The translations under genes and the position numbers were made by a program. This document shows, in pieces, positions 7,293-16,586 of a stretch of 64,000 bases of DNA. The notes under the pieces are model-generated. The model was not told the DNA's origin. It was given only the letters and a program-made list of their open reading frames with translations, and did not search any database. The DNA is taken from the NCBI GenBank assembly GCA_965213595.1, contig CBDBZO010000006.1:2108001-2172000 (forward strand), in the 5' to 3' direction. The stretch is from JBCCFC01 sp965213595 (GTDB taxonomy: Bacteria > Chloroflexota > Anaerolineae > Caldilineales > Caldilineaceae). The number at the start of each line of letters is the position of its first letter. Position 1 is the first letter of the stretch.

Positions 7293-9197
7293 ATGCAGCG
7301 AACCAAAACACAATCACCAGCCGACAAGCAAAGCGAGCCGTCGCTCGACGATCAGCCGCCGGATGCGCAGGCCACGCCGACGCAGCCCACGCGCCGCGAG
7401 GGTCTGCGCTTTTTGCTGCGCTACGCAAAGCCTTATCGCCTTGCGCTGCTGCTGGGCACGCTCTACGCCATCATCGGCGCGGGGGCCAGCGCCTACAGCC
7501 CCACGGTGCTCGGCAACGCGGTGGATTACCTCGACCGGCTCAATGAACTGGGCGAGGTGATCGACGGCGAGAACCTGCGCGTGCTGGGCCTCTACGCGCT
7601 GGCGCTCGTTGGCCTGGCGGCGACGCTGGCCGTCTTTCGCTACGCCTTGCGCATGTTAACCGGGCGCGTCGCCGCGGGCGTCAGCTACCAGATGAGCCGA
7701 GATTTATTTGAGCAGCTGCTCGGCTTCGACCGCGAAACGCGTCAGCAGTACGGCACGGGCGACCTGCTTTCGCGCGCCACCAGCGACTTTATCTACATCT
7801 GGCGCTTCTACAGCGCGGGCTTTCAGATGTCGATCCACGCCTTCTTCCTGCTGATCATCGGCTGCCTGCTGATGGCGCGCAGCAGCCCGCTGCTGGCCGG
7901 GCTGATCATTGTGATGCTCTCGATCAGCATCGCCATCCAAATTCGCTTTGGCGGCTCGATGCGTCGCGCGTTTGAGCGCGTGCAGGCCGAAATGGCCAGC
8001 ATCTCCGAATTTGCCCAGGAGCACCTGAACGCGGCGCGCATGTTGCGCGCCTACGCCCAGGAAAAGCCGGTGGGCACGGCCTTTGCACAGGCCAACCGGG
8101 AGTATGTGCAGCAAAATTTGAGCTTTGTGCTGCGCTCCGGCCTCATCTCGCCGCTGCCCCGTCTGATGGTGCAGCTGGCGGCGACCATCATCATCTTTGT
8201 TGGCGGCCTGCTGATTCTCAACGAAACGCTCTCGATTGGCGTCTACGTTCAGTTTGTCTTCTACCTCGGCCTGCTCAGCAGCGGCGCGCAGATGATCACC
8301 GGCTCGTTCGAGCGCCTGCAGCAGGGCAGCGCCGCCGCCGCCCGCATCGGCGAACTGCTCGACCACGATTCGCGCATCCACGATGAGCCGGACGCCAAGG
8401 CCGTGGCGCTCAAGGGCCACATTCGCTTTGAAAACGTCGGCGTCTGGGCGGAAGATCAGAACCGCTGGCTGCTGCGCGACATCAATCTGGAGATTCCCGC
8501 CGGCACGACGCTGGGCATTGTGGGGCCGACGGGCGCGGGCAAGAGCATGTTGATCAGCCTGCTGGGCCGCATCCACGATCCGGATGAGGGCAAGGTGATC
8601 ATCGACGGGCTGGACCTGCGCCAGATCAAGCTGGATGCGCTGCGGCGCGGCGTGGTCTACGTGCCGCAGGAGACGCTGCTCTTTACGATGCTGCTGCGCG
8701 AAAACATTGCGCTGGGCGTTCCCAACACGCCGGAGCCCACGATCTGGAGCGCCATGCAGCAGGCGCGGCTCACCAACGATTTGCCCCAGCTCCCGCACGG
8801 GCTGGACAGCATGGTCGGCGAGCGGGGCACGACGCTCTCCGGCGGACAGAAGCAGCGCACGGCGATTGCCCGCGCGCTGGTGCGCAAGCCGAGGGTGCTG
8901 CTGCTGGACGACGCGCTCGCCAGCGTCGACATGAAGACCTCCGCCGAGATTATCAGCGAGCTGCGCGCGGCCCAGGGCAAGCAAACCTGCGTGATCGTCA
9001 GCCAGCGGTTGGCCGCCGTGCAGGAGGCCGATCAGATTGTGGTGCTGGACCACGGCCGTATTATCGAGCGCGGCACGCACGCTGAATTGCTGACCCAGGG
9101 TGGCTTTTACGCGGAGATGTACGACCGGGAAATTGAACAAGCAGAAGATGTCGCCGACCAAATCATGGTCGAGCCGGCCAAGGAGGTGGCGCGATGA
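7293..9197 (+). CDS. Heterodimeric multidrug ABC exporter, subunit with degenerate ATPase site
   Basis: A 634-residue ABC exporter half-transporter: six-helix membrane domain (about residues 45-340) and a nucleotide-binding domain. ATG 7293 is preferred because GGGAG lies just upstream and the sequence before it is the terminator region. Walker A GPTGAGKSM is at about 411-419 and signature TLSGGQKQR at about 514. Walker B ends in LLLDDALASVD, so the catalytic glutamate is replaced by aspartate (residue 540). That is the mark of the non-hydrolysing site in TM287/288, BmrCD and LmrCD type heterodimers. Its stop overlaps the start of the partner gene by 4 bases. Drug or lipid efflux is inferred. 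Confidence 0.92.
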   Translation: MQRTKTQSPADKQSEPSLDDQPPDAQATPTQPTRREGLRFLLRYAKPYRLALLLGTLYAIIGAGASAYSPTVLGNAVDYLDRLNELGEVIDGENLRVLGLYALALVGLAATLAVFRYALRMLTGRVAAGVSYQMSRDLFEQLLGFDRETRQQYGTGDLLSRATSDFIYIWRFYSAGFQMSIHAFFLLIIGCLLMARSSPLLAGLIIVMLSISIAIQIRFGGSMRRAFERVQAEMASISEFAQEHLNAARMLRAYAQEKPVGTAFAQANREYVQQNLSFVLRSGLISPLPRLMVQLAATIIIFVGGLLILNETLSIGVYVQFVFYLGLLSSGAQMITGSFERLQQGSAAAARIGELLDHDSRIHDEPDAKAVALKGHIRFENVGVWAEDQNRWLLRDINLEIPAGTTLGIVGPTGAGKSMLISLLGRIHDPDEGKVIIDGLDLRQIKLDALRRGVVYVPQETLLFTMLLRENIALGVPNTPEPTIWSAMQQARLTNDLPQLPHGLDSMVGERGTTLSGGQKQRTAIARALVRKPRVLLLDDALASVDMKTSAEIISELRAAQGKQTCVIVSQRLAAVQEADQIVVLDHGRIIERGTHAELLTQGGFYAEMYDREIEQAEDVADQIMVEPAKEVAR

Positions 9198-11308
9198 GCG
9201 GCCCATATACAAACGGAAAACCCAAAGAGCAGGCGGCCGAAAAGCCAGCCAACGGCGAGCCGAGAATCGACGAATCACGCTACGGCGCGGATGTGGCGGC
9301 CAACGAAATGATTGCCGACCGGCTCAATCAGCAAAATCTCAGCCAGGATAGCGCCCTGCTCAAGCTGCTCGCCTCCGTGCTTGCGCCCTACAAGGGCTGG
9401 ATGATTCTGGCGCTGGTGCTGATGGTAGCGGTGGCGAGCCTGAACGCCGTGCCGCCCTACCTGCTCGGCCAGGCCGTCGACGGGCTGCGCGCCAGCACCG
9501 CCGACGAGACGGCCAGCACCGAAGCAGCCGCACCTGGTGCAGCCGATGCTGGTGCAGCCGATGCTGGTGCAGCCGATGCTGGTGCAGCCGATACCGGTGC
9601 AGCCAACGAGGCAGCAACCAGCGGGACGGCCACCGGCGAGGCCGCTGCAGAGGCCGACAGCGAACCGCTAGTCGACCCCATTGATCGGGACGGGCTGCTG
9701 CGGCTGGCGCTGCTCTACGGAGCCGTCGCCATCGGCATCTTCGTGCTGACCTTTGCCTACACCTACTTTCTGCAGCAGGCGGGCCAGCGCGCGCTGGCCG
9801 ATTTGCGCAGTCGTCTCTTCAACCACATTCTCACGCGCGACAACGACTTTCTCGCGCGCGTGCCCACCGGCGATCTCGTGGCGCGGCTGACCAGCGATGT
9901 CGACACGCTCAACGCCGTGCTTTCGCAGAGCGTGGTGGTGGTGCTGGTGGAGGGCTTTACACTAATCGTGATTGTCGTGGTGATGCTGGCGCTCAACTGG
10001 CAGCTGGCGCTGATTTCGCTGGCCATACTGCCCGTGGTCGCCCTGGTGACGCGCTACTTTCGCGAGCGCATCCGCCGTTCGTCCACCGGCGAGCGCGCGG
10101 CCCTGGCGCGAGTCAGCGCCTTTCTCAACGAGCACATCCACGGCATGGATGTGGTGCAGCTCTTTGGCCGGCAGCAGGAGAGCGAGCAGGAATATGACGG
10201 CTACAACGCGGGCTACCGCGAATCGCTGATCGATCTGCGCCGCCACAGCGCCGTCTTCCTTTCGGTGCAGGAGGTGCTGGTTGCGGTGGGAATTGGGCTG
10301 ATTTTGTACGGCGGCGGGCGCGGCGTGCTGGCGGATTGGGCAACCCTGGGCGTGCTGGTGGCCTTTGTGCAGTACACGCAGCGGGCCTACCAGCCAGTGC
10401 TCCAGCTTTCGCAGCAGTACAACGCCATCCAGATTGCGCTGGGCGCGGCGGAGCGCATCTACCGCATGTTGCAGGAGGAATCCGAAATCAGCAGCCCCGC
10501 CGAGCCGACGCCGCTGCCCCTGGGCGACGCCCGCACCCGCGGCGACATCCGCTTTGAGAACGTTCACTTTGCCTATGTCGAGGATGAGCCGGTGCTGCGC
10601 GGCATCGACCTGCACATCCCGCCGGGGCAGACGGTCGCCGTCGTCGGCGCGACGGGCGCGGGCAAGTCCAGCCTGGTTGCGCTGCTGGCGCGCAACTACG
10701 ACCCCCAGCGCGGCCAAGTCAAGCTGGACGGCATCGACCTGCGCGAGCTGGATTTGGACATTCTGCGCCGCGCCGTCGCCGTCGTGCCGCAGGACCCGGT
10801 CTGCCTGGCGGGCACGATCCGCCACAACATCTGCCTCTACCGCGATGACGTGTCCGAGCAGCAAATGGTTGCTGCGGCGGAGGCGACCAACGCGGCGCGC
10901 TTTATCGAAGAGCTGCCCGGCAGCTACGACTTTGAGATTCTCGCCGGTGGCGCCAACCTCTCGCAGGGGCAGCGCCAGCTCCTCGCCCTGGCCCGTGCGC
11001 TCGCCCTCAGCCCGGACGGCGTGCTCGTGCTGGACGAGGCGACCTCCTCGATCGACACCGCCACCGAAGCGCTGATCCAGGACGCGCTCGACCGCATCCT
11101 GCGCACGCGCACCAGCCTCGTCATCGCCCACCGCCTCAGCACCGTCCGCAGTGCCGACCGCATCATCGTCATGGATCGCGGGCGGATTGTGGAGGATGGG
11201 GATCACGTGAGCCTGCTGGCGAAGGGCGGCTGGTACGCCCGGCTGCACCATCACCAGGTCGTGCCGGAGGAGCTGTCGGCGAATGGACAGGTGAGGGTGG
11301 CGGCGTAA
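9194..11308 (+). CDS. Heterodimeric multidrug ABC exporter, catalytic subunit
   Basis: A 704-residue partner of the preceding gene. Membrane domain and ATPase domain are as usual: Walker A GATGAGKSS from about 485, signature NLSQGQRQ (589-593 LSQGQ, the variant typical of TM288/LmrD partners) and Walker B VLVLDEATSSID with the catalytic E615 intact. Between the first two helices lies an extra low-complexity loop of about 60 residues, including GAADA repeats at 115-137, predicted outside the cell. N-terminal residues 1-45 are a soluble extension. Translational coupling by an ATGA overlap supports obligate heterodimer formation. Confidence 0.92.
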   Translation: MSGPYTNGKPKEQAAEKPANGEPRIDESRYGADVAANEMIADRLNQQNLSQDSALLKLLASVLAPYKGWMILALVLMVAVASLNAVPPYLLGQAVDGLRASTADETASTEAAAPGAADAGAADAGAADAGAADTGAANEAATSGTATGEAAAEADSEPLVDPIDRDGLLRLALLYGAVAIGIFVLTFAYTYFLQQAGQRALADLRSRLFNHILTRDNDFLARVPTGDLVARLTSDVDTLNAVLSQSVVVVLVEGFTLIVIVVVMLALNWQLALISLAILPVVALVTRYFRERIRRSSTGERAALARVSAFLNEHIHGMDVVQLFGRQQESEQEYDGYNAGYRESLIDLRRHSAVFLSVQEVLVAVGIGLILYGGGRGVLADWATLGVLVAFVQYTQRAYQPVLQLSQQYNAIQIALGAAERIYRMLQEESEISSPAEPTPLPLGDARTRGDIRFENVHFAYVEDEPVLRGIDLHIPPGQTVAVVGATGAGKSSLVALLARNYDPQRGQVKLDGIDLRELDLDILRRAVAVVPQDPVCLAGTIRHNICLYRDDVSEQQMVAAAEATNAARFIEELPGSYDFEILAGGANLSQGQRQLLALARALALSPDGVLVLDEATSSIDTATEALIQDALDRILRTRTSLVIAHRLSTVRSADRIIVMDRGRIVEDGDHVSLLAKGGWYARLHHHQVVPEELSANGQVRVAA
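9536..9604 (+). repeat. Coding 15-bp tandem repeat (GAADA) in exporter loop
   Basis: About 4.6 copies of GGTGCAGCCGATGCT in frame, with the fourth unit altered to end in ACC. It encodes repeated GAADA in the first extracellular loop of the catalytic exporter subunit. Units of 15 bp keep the frame, so copy-number change would alter loop length without disrupting the gene. Confidence 0.85.
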
Positions 11309-11505
11309 TGGCCGGCTAATCGATAATCGGGGCGTTGTTCAAGCCGTTGCTGGATGAACAACGCCTCCGTCAACGCCGCTGCCGCGCTGGCGAGCCGTCG
11401 CCAGCGCGAGAGCACGCGAATGGCCGCCAGCAAAATCAGCGTCACCGACACGCCCTCTTCGGCGACGATGCCCGCCCTGGCAAAGAGTGCACGCGTAGAT
11501 TTTGC
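11260..11505 (-). pseudogene. Possible gene remnant, unassigned
   Basis: On the minus strand an open stretch reads ALFARAGIVAEEGVSVTLIL, then LAAIRVLSRWRRLASAAAAL, with a protein-like composition but no start, no full domain and an end that runs antisense into the exporter gene. It could be the tail of a lost membrane protein. I do not recognise the family. Otherwise the 340-base gap before 11648 holds an AT-rich promoter-like part (11500-11640) for the sugar importer. Confidence 0.25.
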
Positions 11506-11647
11506 ATAAATTGCGGAGCCAACCGTTGCCGCTTTACAACATCATAACGTTTTCTTAACACTTCCATAACCTTTCACCGCCACGACCTTAACGTGGGCGG
11601 GCTACGTTGGCTGGGTATCAAAATTCAGCGAGCGACCCCGACCGCCC

Positions 11648-12547
11648 ATGTTACAAGTCACGCGCCCGACCAGCCGCACAGAGCGCAATGAATGGCTGCT
11701 CTTTCTGCTGCTCGTTGGCCCCAACCTCATTCTGTTTGGTCTCTTTACCTACTGGCCGCTCGTCTACAACGGCTACCTCAGCTTTGTGCGCTGGGATTTT
11801 CTGGGCCCCCGGCGCTGGGTCGGCTGGGAGAACTACACGCGCCTCTTTACGGACTCCTCGTTTGGCGAAATCATCCTCAACACGGTCATCTTTACCTTTG
11901 GCTCCATGGCAATTTTGTTCGCGCTGGGGCTGGCGATTGCGCTGCTGCTCAACCAGCCGCTCAAGGGCCGCAACGCCGTACGCGCCGTCGTCTTTAGCCC
12001 GGTGATGTTGAGCGGCGCGGCGATCGGTATCGTCTGGCTCTACATCTTTGATCCGCGCTACGGCCTGCTCGACATCTTTATCAGCGGCGTCGGGTTGAAA
12101 TCGCCCAACTGGCTGCTTGAATCGGGCTGGGCCATGGCGGCGGTGATCACCGTCCACGTGTGGAAAAACATCGGCTATGCGGTGGTGATTTTCCTGGCGG
12201 GTTTGCAGGGCATTCCGCGTGGACTCTACGAAGCGGCCACGGTCGACGGCGCGGGCGGCTGGGCGCAATTTCGCTACGTCACCCTGCCCGGCCTCTCGCC
12301 AATTATGTTCTTTCTGCTGGTCACCACGATCCTCGGCGGCTTTCAGGCCTTCGACATCATCCACGTGATGACTGAGGGCGGGCCCGTGAACGCGACGACG
12401 ACGCTGATCTACTACATGTACGAGGAGGGTTTTAGCGCCAGCCGCGCCGGTCGCGCCGCCGTCTCGGCGATGACGCTCTTTATCGCCATGCTAATTTTCA
12501 CGCTGATTCAGATGCGCTACAGCGAGCGTTCGGTGAATTATGCTTAA
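11648..12547 (+). CDS. CUT1 sugar ABC transporter permease (MalF type)
   Basis: A 299-residue inner-membrane permease with six predicted helices, starting MLQVTRPTSRTERNEWLLFL. The cytoplasmic coupling loop YEAATVDGAGGWAQFRYVTL is the EAA motif that docks onto the ATPase. It forms an importer with the permease at 12701-13633 and the binding protein at 13893-15228. No ATPase gene is in this cluster, so a shared MsmK/UgpC-type ATPase encoded elsewhere is likely. Oligosaccharide or glycerol-phosphate type substrates are usual for the family; the actual substrate is unknown. Confidence 0.9.
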   Translation: MLQVTRPTSRTERNEWLLFLLLVGPNLILFGLFTYWPLVYNGYLSFVRWDFLGPRRWVGWENYTRLFTDSSFGEIILNTVIFTFGSMAILFALGLAIALLLNQPLKGRNAVRAVVFSPVMLSGAAIGIVWLYIFDPRYGLLDIFISGVGLKSPNWLLESGWAMAAVITVHVWKNIGYAVVIFLAGLQGIPRGLYEAATVDGAGGWAQFRYVTLPGLSPIMFFLLVTTILGGFQAFDIIHVMTEGGPVNATTTLIYYMYEEGFSASRAGRAAVSAMTLFIAMLIFTLIQMRYSERSVNYA

Positions 12548-12700
12548 TCGTCACGAACACCTTCGCAAATCCCTTGAGGAGTGCGCACGCCCACGTGCGC
12601 GCGGGTCGACGAGGAGCGCGCGAATAAAATCAATCAGCGTAGATCCGGCACGGGGCGTGCCTACTCCTCAGTTATTGGCAAATTGGATCAAGTTTTAACG

Positions 12701-13633
12701 ATGCTGCAAAACGAAGTCGCTCAAGCCGAATTAGCCGAAATCGCCGCGCCCCAGATTCATCGTCGGGGCCGACGAGACGCGCGCGTCTCCAGCCGGTGGG
12801 CCGGGCAGCGCAACGTGTGGCGGCAGCGGCTGGCGGGCTACGTCGGCATGGCGATTTGTCTGCTGCTGATCGGGCTGCCCGTCTACTGGATGATCATCGG
12901 CGCGTTCAAAGAGTCGCGCGAAATTTACCAGCTGCCGCCCACGTGGTTTCCGGCGACGCTCAACTTCGCCAACTTTAGCCGCGCGTGGACGGTCGTCCCC
13001 TTTGATCGCTACTACCTCAACACCCTCATCACGACCTTCTTTGGCAGCGCCTTTGAAATTTTCTTTGCCGTGACGTCGGCCTACGCCTTTGTCTTCCTGC
13101 GCTTTCCCAAGCGCGAATGGCTCTTTTTGATTTTGCTCTCCGCGCTGATGATTCCGGGCCAGGTGGCGATTTTGCCCAACTACCTGACCATGGGGCGCTT
13201 TGGCTGGATCAACACCTACCAGGGCATCATCCTGCCCGGCGCGTCCGTGGCTTACGGCACGTTTCTGCTGCGCCAATACTACCGAACGCTGCCCCGCGAA
13301 ATTCTCGACGCCGCCAAAGTCGACGGCGCGGGCCACCTGCGCACGCTCTGGTCCGTGGTGCTGCCCCTCGCGCGCCCGGCGGTGATCACCTTTGGCCTGC
13401 TCAGCATCGTCGCCAAGTGGAACGACTACCTCTGGCCGCTGGTCATTACCACTACGCGCGATATGCGCGTGCTGCCCATCGGCATCCGCTGGCTGATGGT
13501 CGAGGAGGGGACGATTGAGTGGGGCGTGGTGATGGCTGGTGCGCTCTTTGTCGTGCTGCCTGTGGTGATTGTGTTTTTGTGGGCGCAAAAGTACATCGTC
13601 GAAGGCATTGCGGCGGGGGCGGTGAAGGGGTAA
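12701..13633 (+). CDS. CUT1 sugar ABC transporter permease (MalG type)
   Basis: A 310-residue permease with six helices; the EAA loop is ILDAAKVDGAGHLRTLWSVV and the end IVEGIAAGAVKG is typical of MalG-like subunits. Start is uncertain: ATG 12701 gives MLQNEVAQAELAEIAAPQIH, but no good ribosome site precedes it, and an upstream in-frame start at 12581 would add 40 unusual residues. It lies 153 bases after the MalF-type gene and 259 bases before the binding protein, with hairpins between. Confidence 0.88.
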   Translation: MLQNEVAQAELAEIAAPQIHRRGRRDARVSSRWAGQRNVWRQRLAGYVGMAICLLLIGLPVYWMIIGAFKESREIYQLPPTWFPATLNFANFSRAWTVVPFDRYYLNTLITTFFGSAFEIFFAVTSAYAFVFLRFPKREWLFLILLSALMIPGQVAILPNYLTMGRFGWINTYQGIILPGASVAYGTFLLRQYYRTLPREILDAAKVDGAGHLRTLWSVVLPLARPAVITFGLLSIVAKWNDYLWPLVITTTRDMRVLPIGIRWLMVEEGTIEWGVVMAGALFVVLPVVIVFLWAQKYIVEGIAAGAVKG

Positions 13634-13636
13634 GAA

Positions 13637-13780
13637 CCCCACCCCAGCCCTCCCCAATTTGGGGAGGGAGCCGATGCTTCGTCGACTGTGCGGTTGCGTC
13701 GAAATAAGAAACGCTCAACGCAACTGGCTCGACTACAGGCCCCCTTCCCCCGCACGCAGAGGAAGGGCCGGGGATAGGGG
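13637..13780. repeat. Intergenic hairpins between permease and binding-protein genes
   Basis: CCCTCCCCAATTTGGGGAGGG near 13648-13668 is a perfect stem of the CCCTCCC family, followed by a C-rich segment at about 13739-13779 of related composition (CCCCCTTCCCCCGCACGC). It sits directly after the permease stop and may mark a partial terminator, letting the binding protein be expressed separately. Confidence 0.6.
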
Positions 13781-13892
13781 TCAACACAATTTACGCCTTG
13801 AGCTTTGCGATTTACCAGCCGCTTCTCCAACAAGCCCGCGTAAATCGCAAAGCTGAATTCGTAAATTCAAATTTAAAAGGAGATCTCCCGAA

Positions 13893-15228
13893 ATGACTAC
13901 CAAAATTAGCCGACGTCATCTGCTCAAGGGCATGGGCGCGGGCGTTGGCGTGCTGGCGCTGGCCGCCTGCACGCCCGTCGCCCCCGATGCGACCAGCGAC
14001 AGCGCTGCCGGTGACGCCGCCGCCCCCGCCGCCGAAGCCAGCAGCATTCTGCTCTGGAGCAGCTTCTCCGGCACCAACGGCGAAGCCGAACAGACGCTCG
14101 TCGACCGCTTCAACGAGCAATTTGAGACGCAGGTGGAGTACCAGGTGCAGGGCAGCTACGAAGAGACGGCGCAGGCCGTGGGCCGTGCGCTGGCGGCGAA
14201 CAACGCGCCGGACGTCTCGCTGCTGAGCGACGTCTGGTGGTTCCGCTTCTACCTGAGCGAGAATCTCGTGCCGCTCGACGAACTGCTCGAAACGGCCAAT
14301 GTCGACGTGAGCGACTACCAGGACTCGCTGATCAACGAAGGCTTGCGCGAGGGCACCCACTGGTGGATTCCCTTTGCCCGCAGCACGCCGCTCTTCTACT
14401 ACAACCGCGACCTGTTCGCGGCGGCAGGCCTGCCCGACCGCGGCCCGGAGACGTGGGCCGAATTTGGCGAGTGGGCTCCGCAGCTCAACCAGGGCGACGT
14501 GGCGGCCTTTGTCCACCCGGACAGCGCCAGCTACATCGCGTGGCTTTTCCAAGGCGTGGCTTGGCAGCACGGCGGCGCCTACAGCGATGGCTTCGACATG
14601 TCGCCGATGACGAGTGCGGAGACCATTGAGGCCGGTGAATTCTATTCGGGCACCGTCCACGAGATGGGCTGGGCGCGCCCCACCAGCGACATCGGCGCGG
14701 ACTTTGTCAACGGCCAGGCGGCGGCGATGATGGCCTCGACCGGCTCGATGGGCGGGCTGCGCGAGAACGCCGAGTTTGACTTTGGCACGGCCTTCCTGCC
14801 CGAAGCGGAATTCTTTGGCTGCTGCACCGGCGGCGCGGGCCTCAGCATCCTGACGAGCACGCCGGAGGAGAATCGCCAGGCGGCGATGGAGTACATCGCC
14901 TTTGTCTCCAACCCGGAGAGCACGGCCTTCTGGGCGCAGAGCACCGGCTACATGCCCGTCCGCAAGAGCGCGGCGGAGGGCGAAGAGATGCAGACTTACT
15001 ACGAGGAATTCCCCCAGTTCCGCACCGCCGTCGAGCAGCTGCCGCTGACGCGCGCGCAGGATGCCGCCCGCGTCTTCATCCCCAACGGCGACCAGATCAT
15101 CGGCGCCTGGCCTGGAGCGCATCACCGTGCAGAATGAAGAGGTCGCCGCGGTCTTCGCCGAGGTACAGGCTACGCTGGAAGAGGAAGCCGGGCCGGTTGT
15201 CGAGCAGCTGGAGACGATTGAAGGGTAG
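13893..15228 (+). CDS. CUT1 sugar-binding lipoprotein, frameshifted near C-terminus
   Basis: An extracellular solute-binding protein family 1 member. AAAGGAG lies just before ATG 13893. The N-terminus SRRHLLKGMGAGVGVLALAAC combines a twin-arginine-like signal and a lipobox with Cys at about 28. The body (FNEQFETQVEYQVQGSYEET, DVSLLSDVWWFRFYLSENLV) fits UgpB-like proteins. At about 15101-15112 the frame breaks: the direct frame stops at 15137 after GAWPGAHHRAE, while the next frame continues LERITVQNEEVAAVFAEVQA to a stop at 15226-15228, matching the expected family tail. One inserted base explains this; sequencing error or real mutation cannot be told apart. Confidence 0.88.
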
Positions 15229-15261
15229 CGCTAAACGCTTTGTGAAATCAAGTTGCCGGTA

Positions 15262-15327
15262 AGAGATTGGTAATCGATAATTAGAGATTGGTTCGACGAC
15301 ATCTCCAATTATCGATTACCAATCTCT
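15262..15327. repeat. Intergenic hairpin after binding-protein gene
   Basis: Perfect inverted arms, AGAGATTGGTAATCGATAAT and its complement, with a short loop around GGTTCGACGAC. It lies between the binding protein and the TIM-barrel gene and could stabilise the upstream mRNA against 3' decay. Confidence 0.75.
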
Positions 15328-15357
15328 ATTTACTTTCCATCGCAAGGAGCCATACCC

Positions 15358-16188
15358 ATGACCGACCACACCCTCCCCCTGCTCGGCGCGGCCCTGCGCA
15401 TCAGCGAGCTGACCGACCACGCCGACTGGCTCATCACCCACCAGCGTGACGTGGAGATTCAAGACACCGCCTCGCCCGACGTGCTCGACGGCGACTGGCA
15501 GCCGCTGCTGCGCCAGGCGCGCGACGTGCTCGACGGCCACACCGGGCGGCTCGGCATCCACGGCCCCTTCACCAACCTCACCATTATGGCGCGCGATCCG
15601 AAAATTCGCGCCGTGGTGCAGGAGCGCTTTCGGCAGGCGCTGGAGTTTGGCGGCGAGCTGGGCGCGTCGCACATGGTCGTCCACAGCCCCTTTGAATTTT
15701 TTGGCGGCCCCTTCCTGCCCCACTCGGCGGGCCACGGCTTGGCCGACCAAATTGAGATCGTCCACGAAACGCTGGACGACGTGCTGCCGCTGGCGCAAAA
15801 AATTGGCTGCACGCTCGTCGTCGAGTGTATCTTTGACAAGAACCCGGCGTCGATTCGCGCCCTCGTCGAATCGTTCAACTCCGAGTCCATCCGCATGAGC
15901 ATCGACGTAGGCCACGCCTTTATCAAGCACCTGGAGGGCGGCCCCACGCCCGACGGCTGGGTCCACGCCGCGGGTTTGCTGCTTGCGCATTTGCACCTGC
16001 AGGACACCGACGGCCAAGCCGATCGCCACTGGCTGCCCGGCCAGGGGGCGATCAACTGGTTTGCGCTCTTTCAGGCGCTGCGCACGCTGGATGTCGGGCA
16101 GACGCCGCGGCTGATCATCGAGGTGCGCGACAAGGCAAGGATTCAGCGGGGGGCCGAGTGGCTGGCGTCGCAGGGGCTGGCGCGGTAG
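15358..16188 (+). CDS. Sugar phosphate isomerase/epimerase-like TIM barrel
   Basis: A 276-residue xylose-isomerase-like TIM-barrel protein (AP endonuclease 2 superfamily). A ribosome site (AAGGAG) precedes ATG 15358. Metal-site style motifs are visible: GIHGPFTN, MVVHSPFEFF, TLVVECIFDKNP, MSIDVGHAF and LAHLHLQDTDG followed by DRHWLPGQGAINW. Such enzymes epimerise or isomerise sugars, inosose or sugar acids. Position at the end of a sugar-importer cluster suggests it processes the imported substrate. The exact reaction cannot be assigned. Confidence 0.85.
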   Translation: MTDHTLPLLGAALRISELTDHADWLITHQRDVEIQDTASPDVLDGDWQPLLRQARDVLDGHTGRLGIHGPFTNLTIMARDPKIRAVVQERFRQALEFGGELGASHMVVHSPFEFFGGPFLPHSAGHGLADQIEIVHETLDDVLPLAQKIGCTLVVECIFDKNPASIRALVESFNSESIRMSIDVGHAFIKHLEGGPTPDGWVHAAGLLLAHLHLQDTDGQADRHWLPGQGAINWFALFQALRTLDVGQTPRLIIEVRDKARIQRGAEWLASQGLAR

Positions 16189-16276
16189 GGAAGGCTGGCG
16201 TTGACGGGATGAATCGGTACTGATTGAGGCGCGCCGTGATGCTTTTGGTGCGTCCGCGTGAAATTGTAACGGCTGT

Positions 16277-16328
16277 GATTGAGGGTAGGCGGCACAAGTT
16301 GGAAAGCTTGTGCCGCCTACCCTCAATC
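16277..16328 (+). terminator. 22-bp stem terminator-like hairpin
   Basis: A perfect 22-bp stem (16277-16298 with 16307-16328, left arm GATTGAGGGTAGGCGGCACA...) with an 8-base loop is followed by CTTTT. It lies about 90 bases after the TIM-barrel stop and before the next importer, so it probably terminates the first sugar operon. The T-run is short. Confidence 0.65.
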
Positions 16329-16382
16329 CTTTTGCCCAACCCGCCCCTTCGTGCTACACTTCGACCTCCTCACACGATGTTA

Positions 16383-16523
16383 GGCTATTCCAAGAAAATA
16401 AGTACGCCACGGGGTAGCGTCCCCGGCACGCGCCAGCAGCGGCTGTTTTCGACGAAAACCAGCCGCTTCTGGCGCGTGCCGGGGACGCGGATAGGCGGCA
16501 TATTTAATTCCTTGGAATAGCCT
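16383..16523. mobile_element. MITE-like element, copy B
   Basis: 141 bp with near-perfect termini, AGGCTATTCCAAGAAAATAA and, on the other strand, AGGCTATTCCAAGGAATTAA. The interior is one long hairpin (GTCCCCGGCACGCGCCAGCA and its complement). It is non-coding and lies in the gap before the xylose-type binding protein, about 60 bases from its start. It is the clearest example of the family in this window. Confidence 0.75.
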
Positions 16524-16586
16524 TACAACATCAACTGAATAACCGAATTAACCAACCAATACTTCCGATTAAAGGAGAACTCCACC

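Noticed and set aside
7704..9278. A long minus-strand frame of 524 codons opposite the exporter gene
   Set aside because: Arg/His/Ala-rich composition without motifs; it is the antisense of a high-GC gene with clear ABC motifs on the plus strand.
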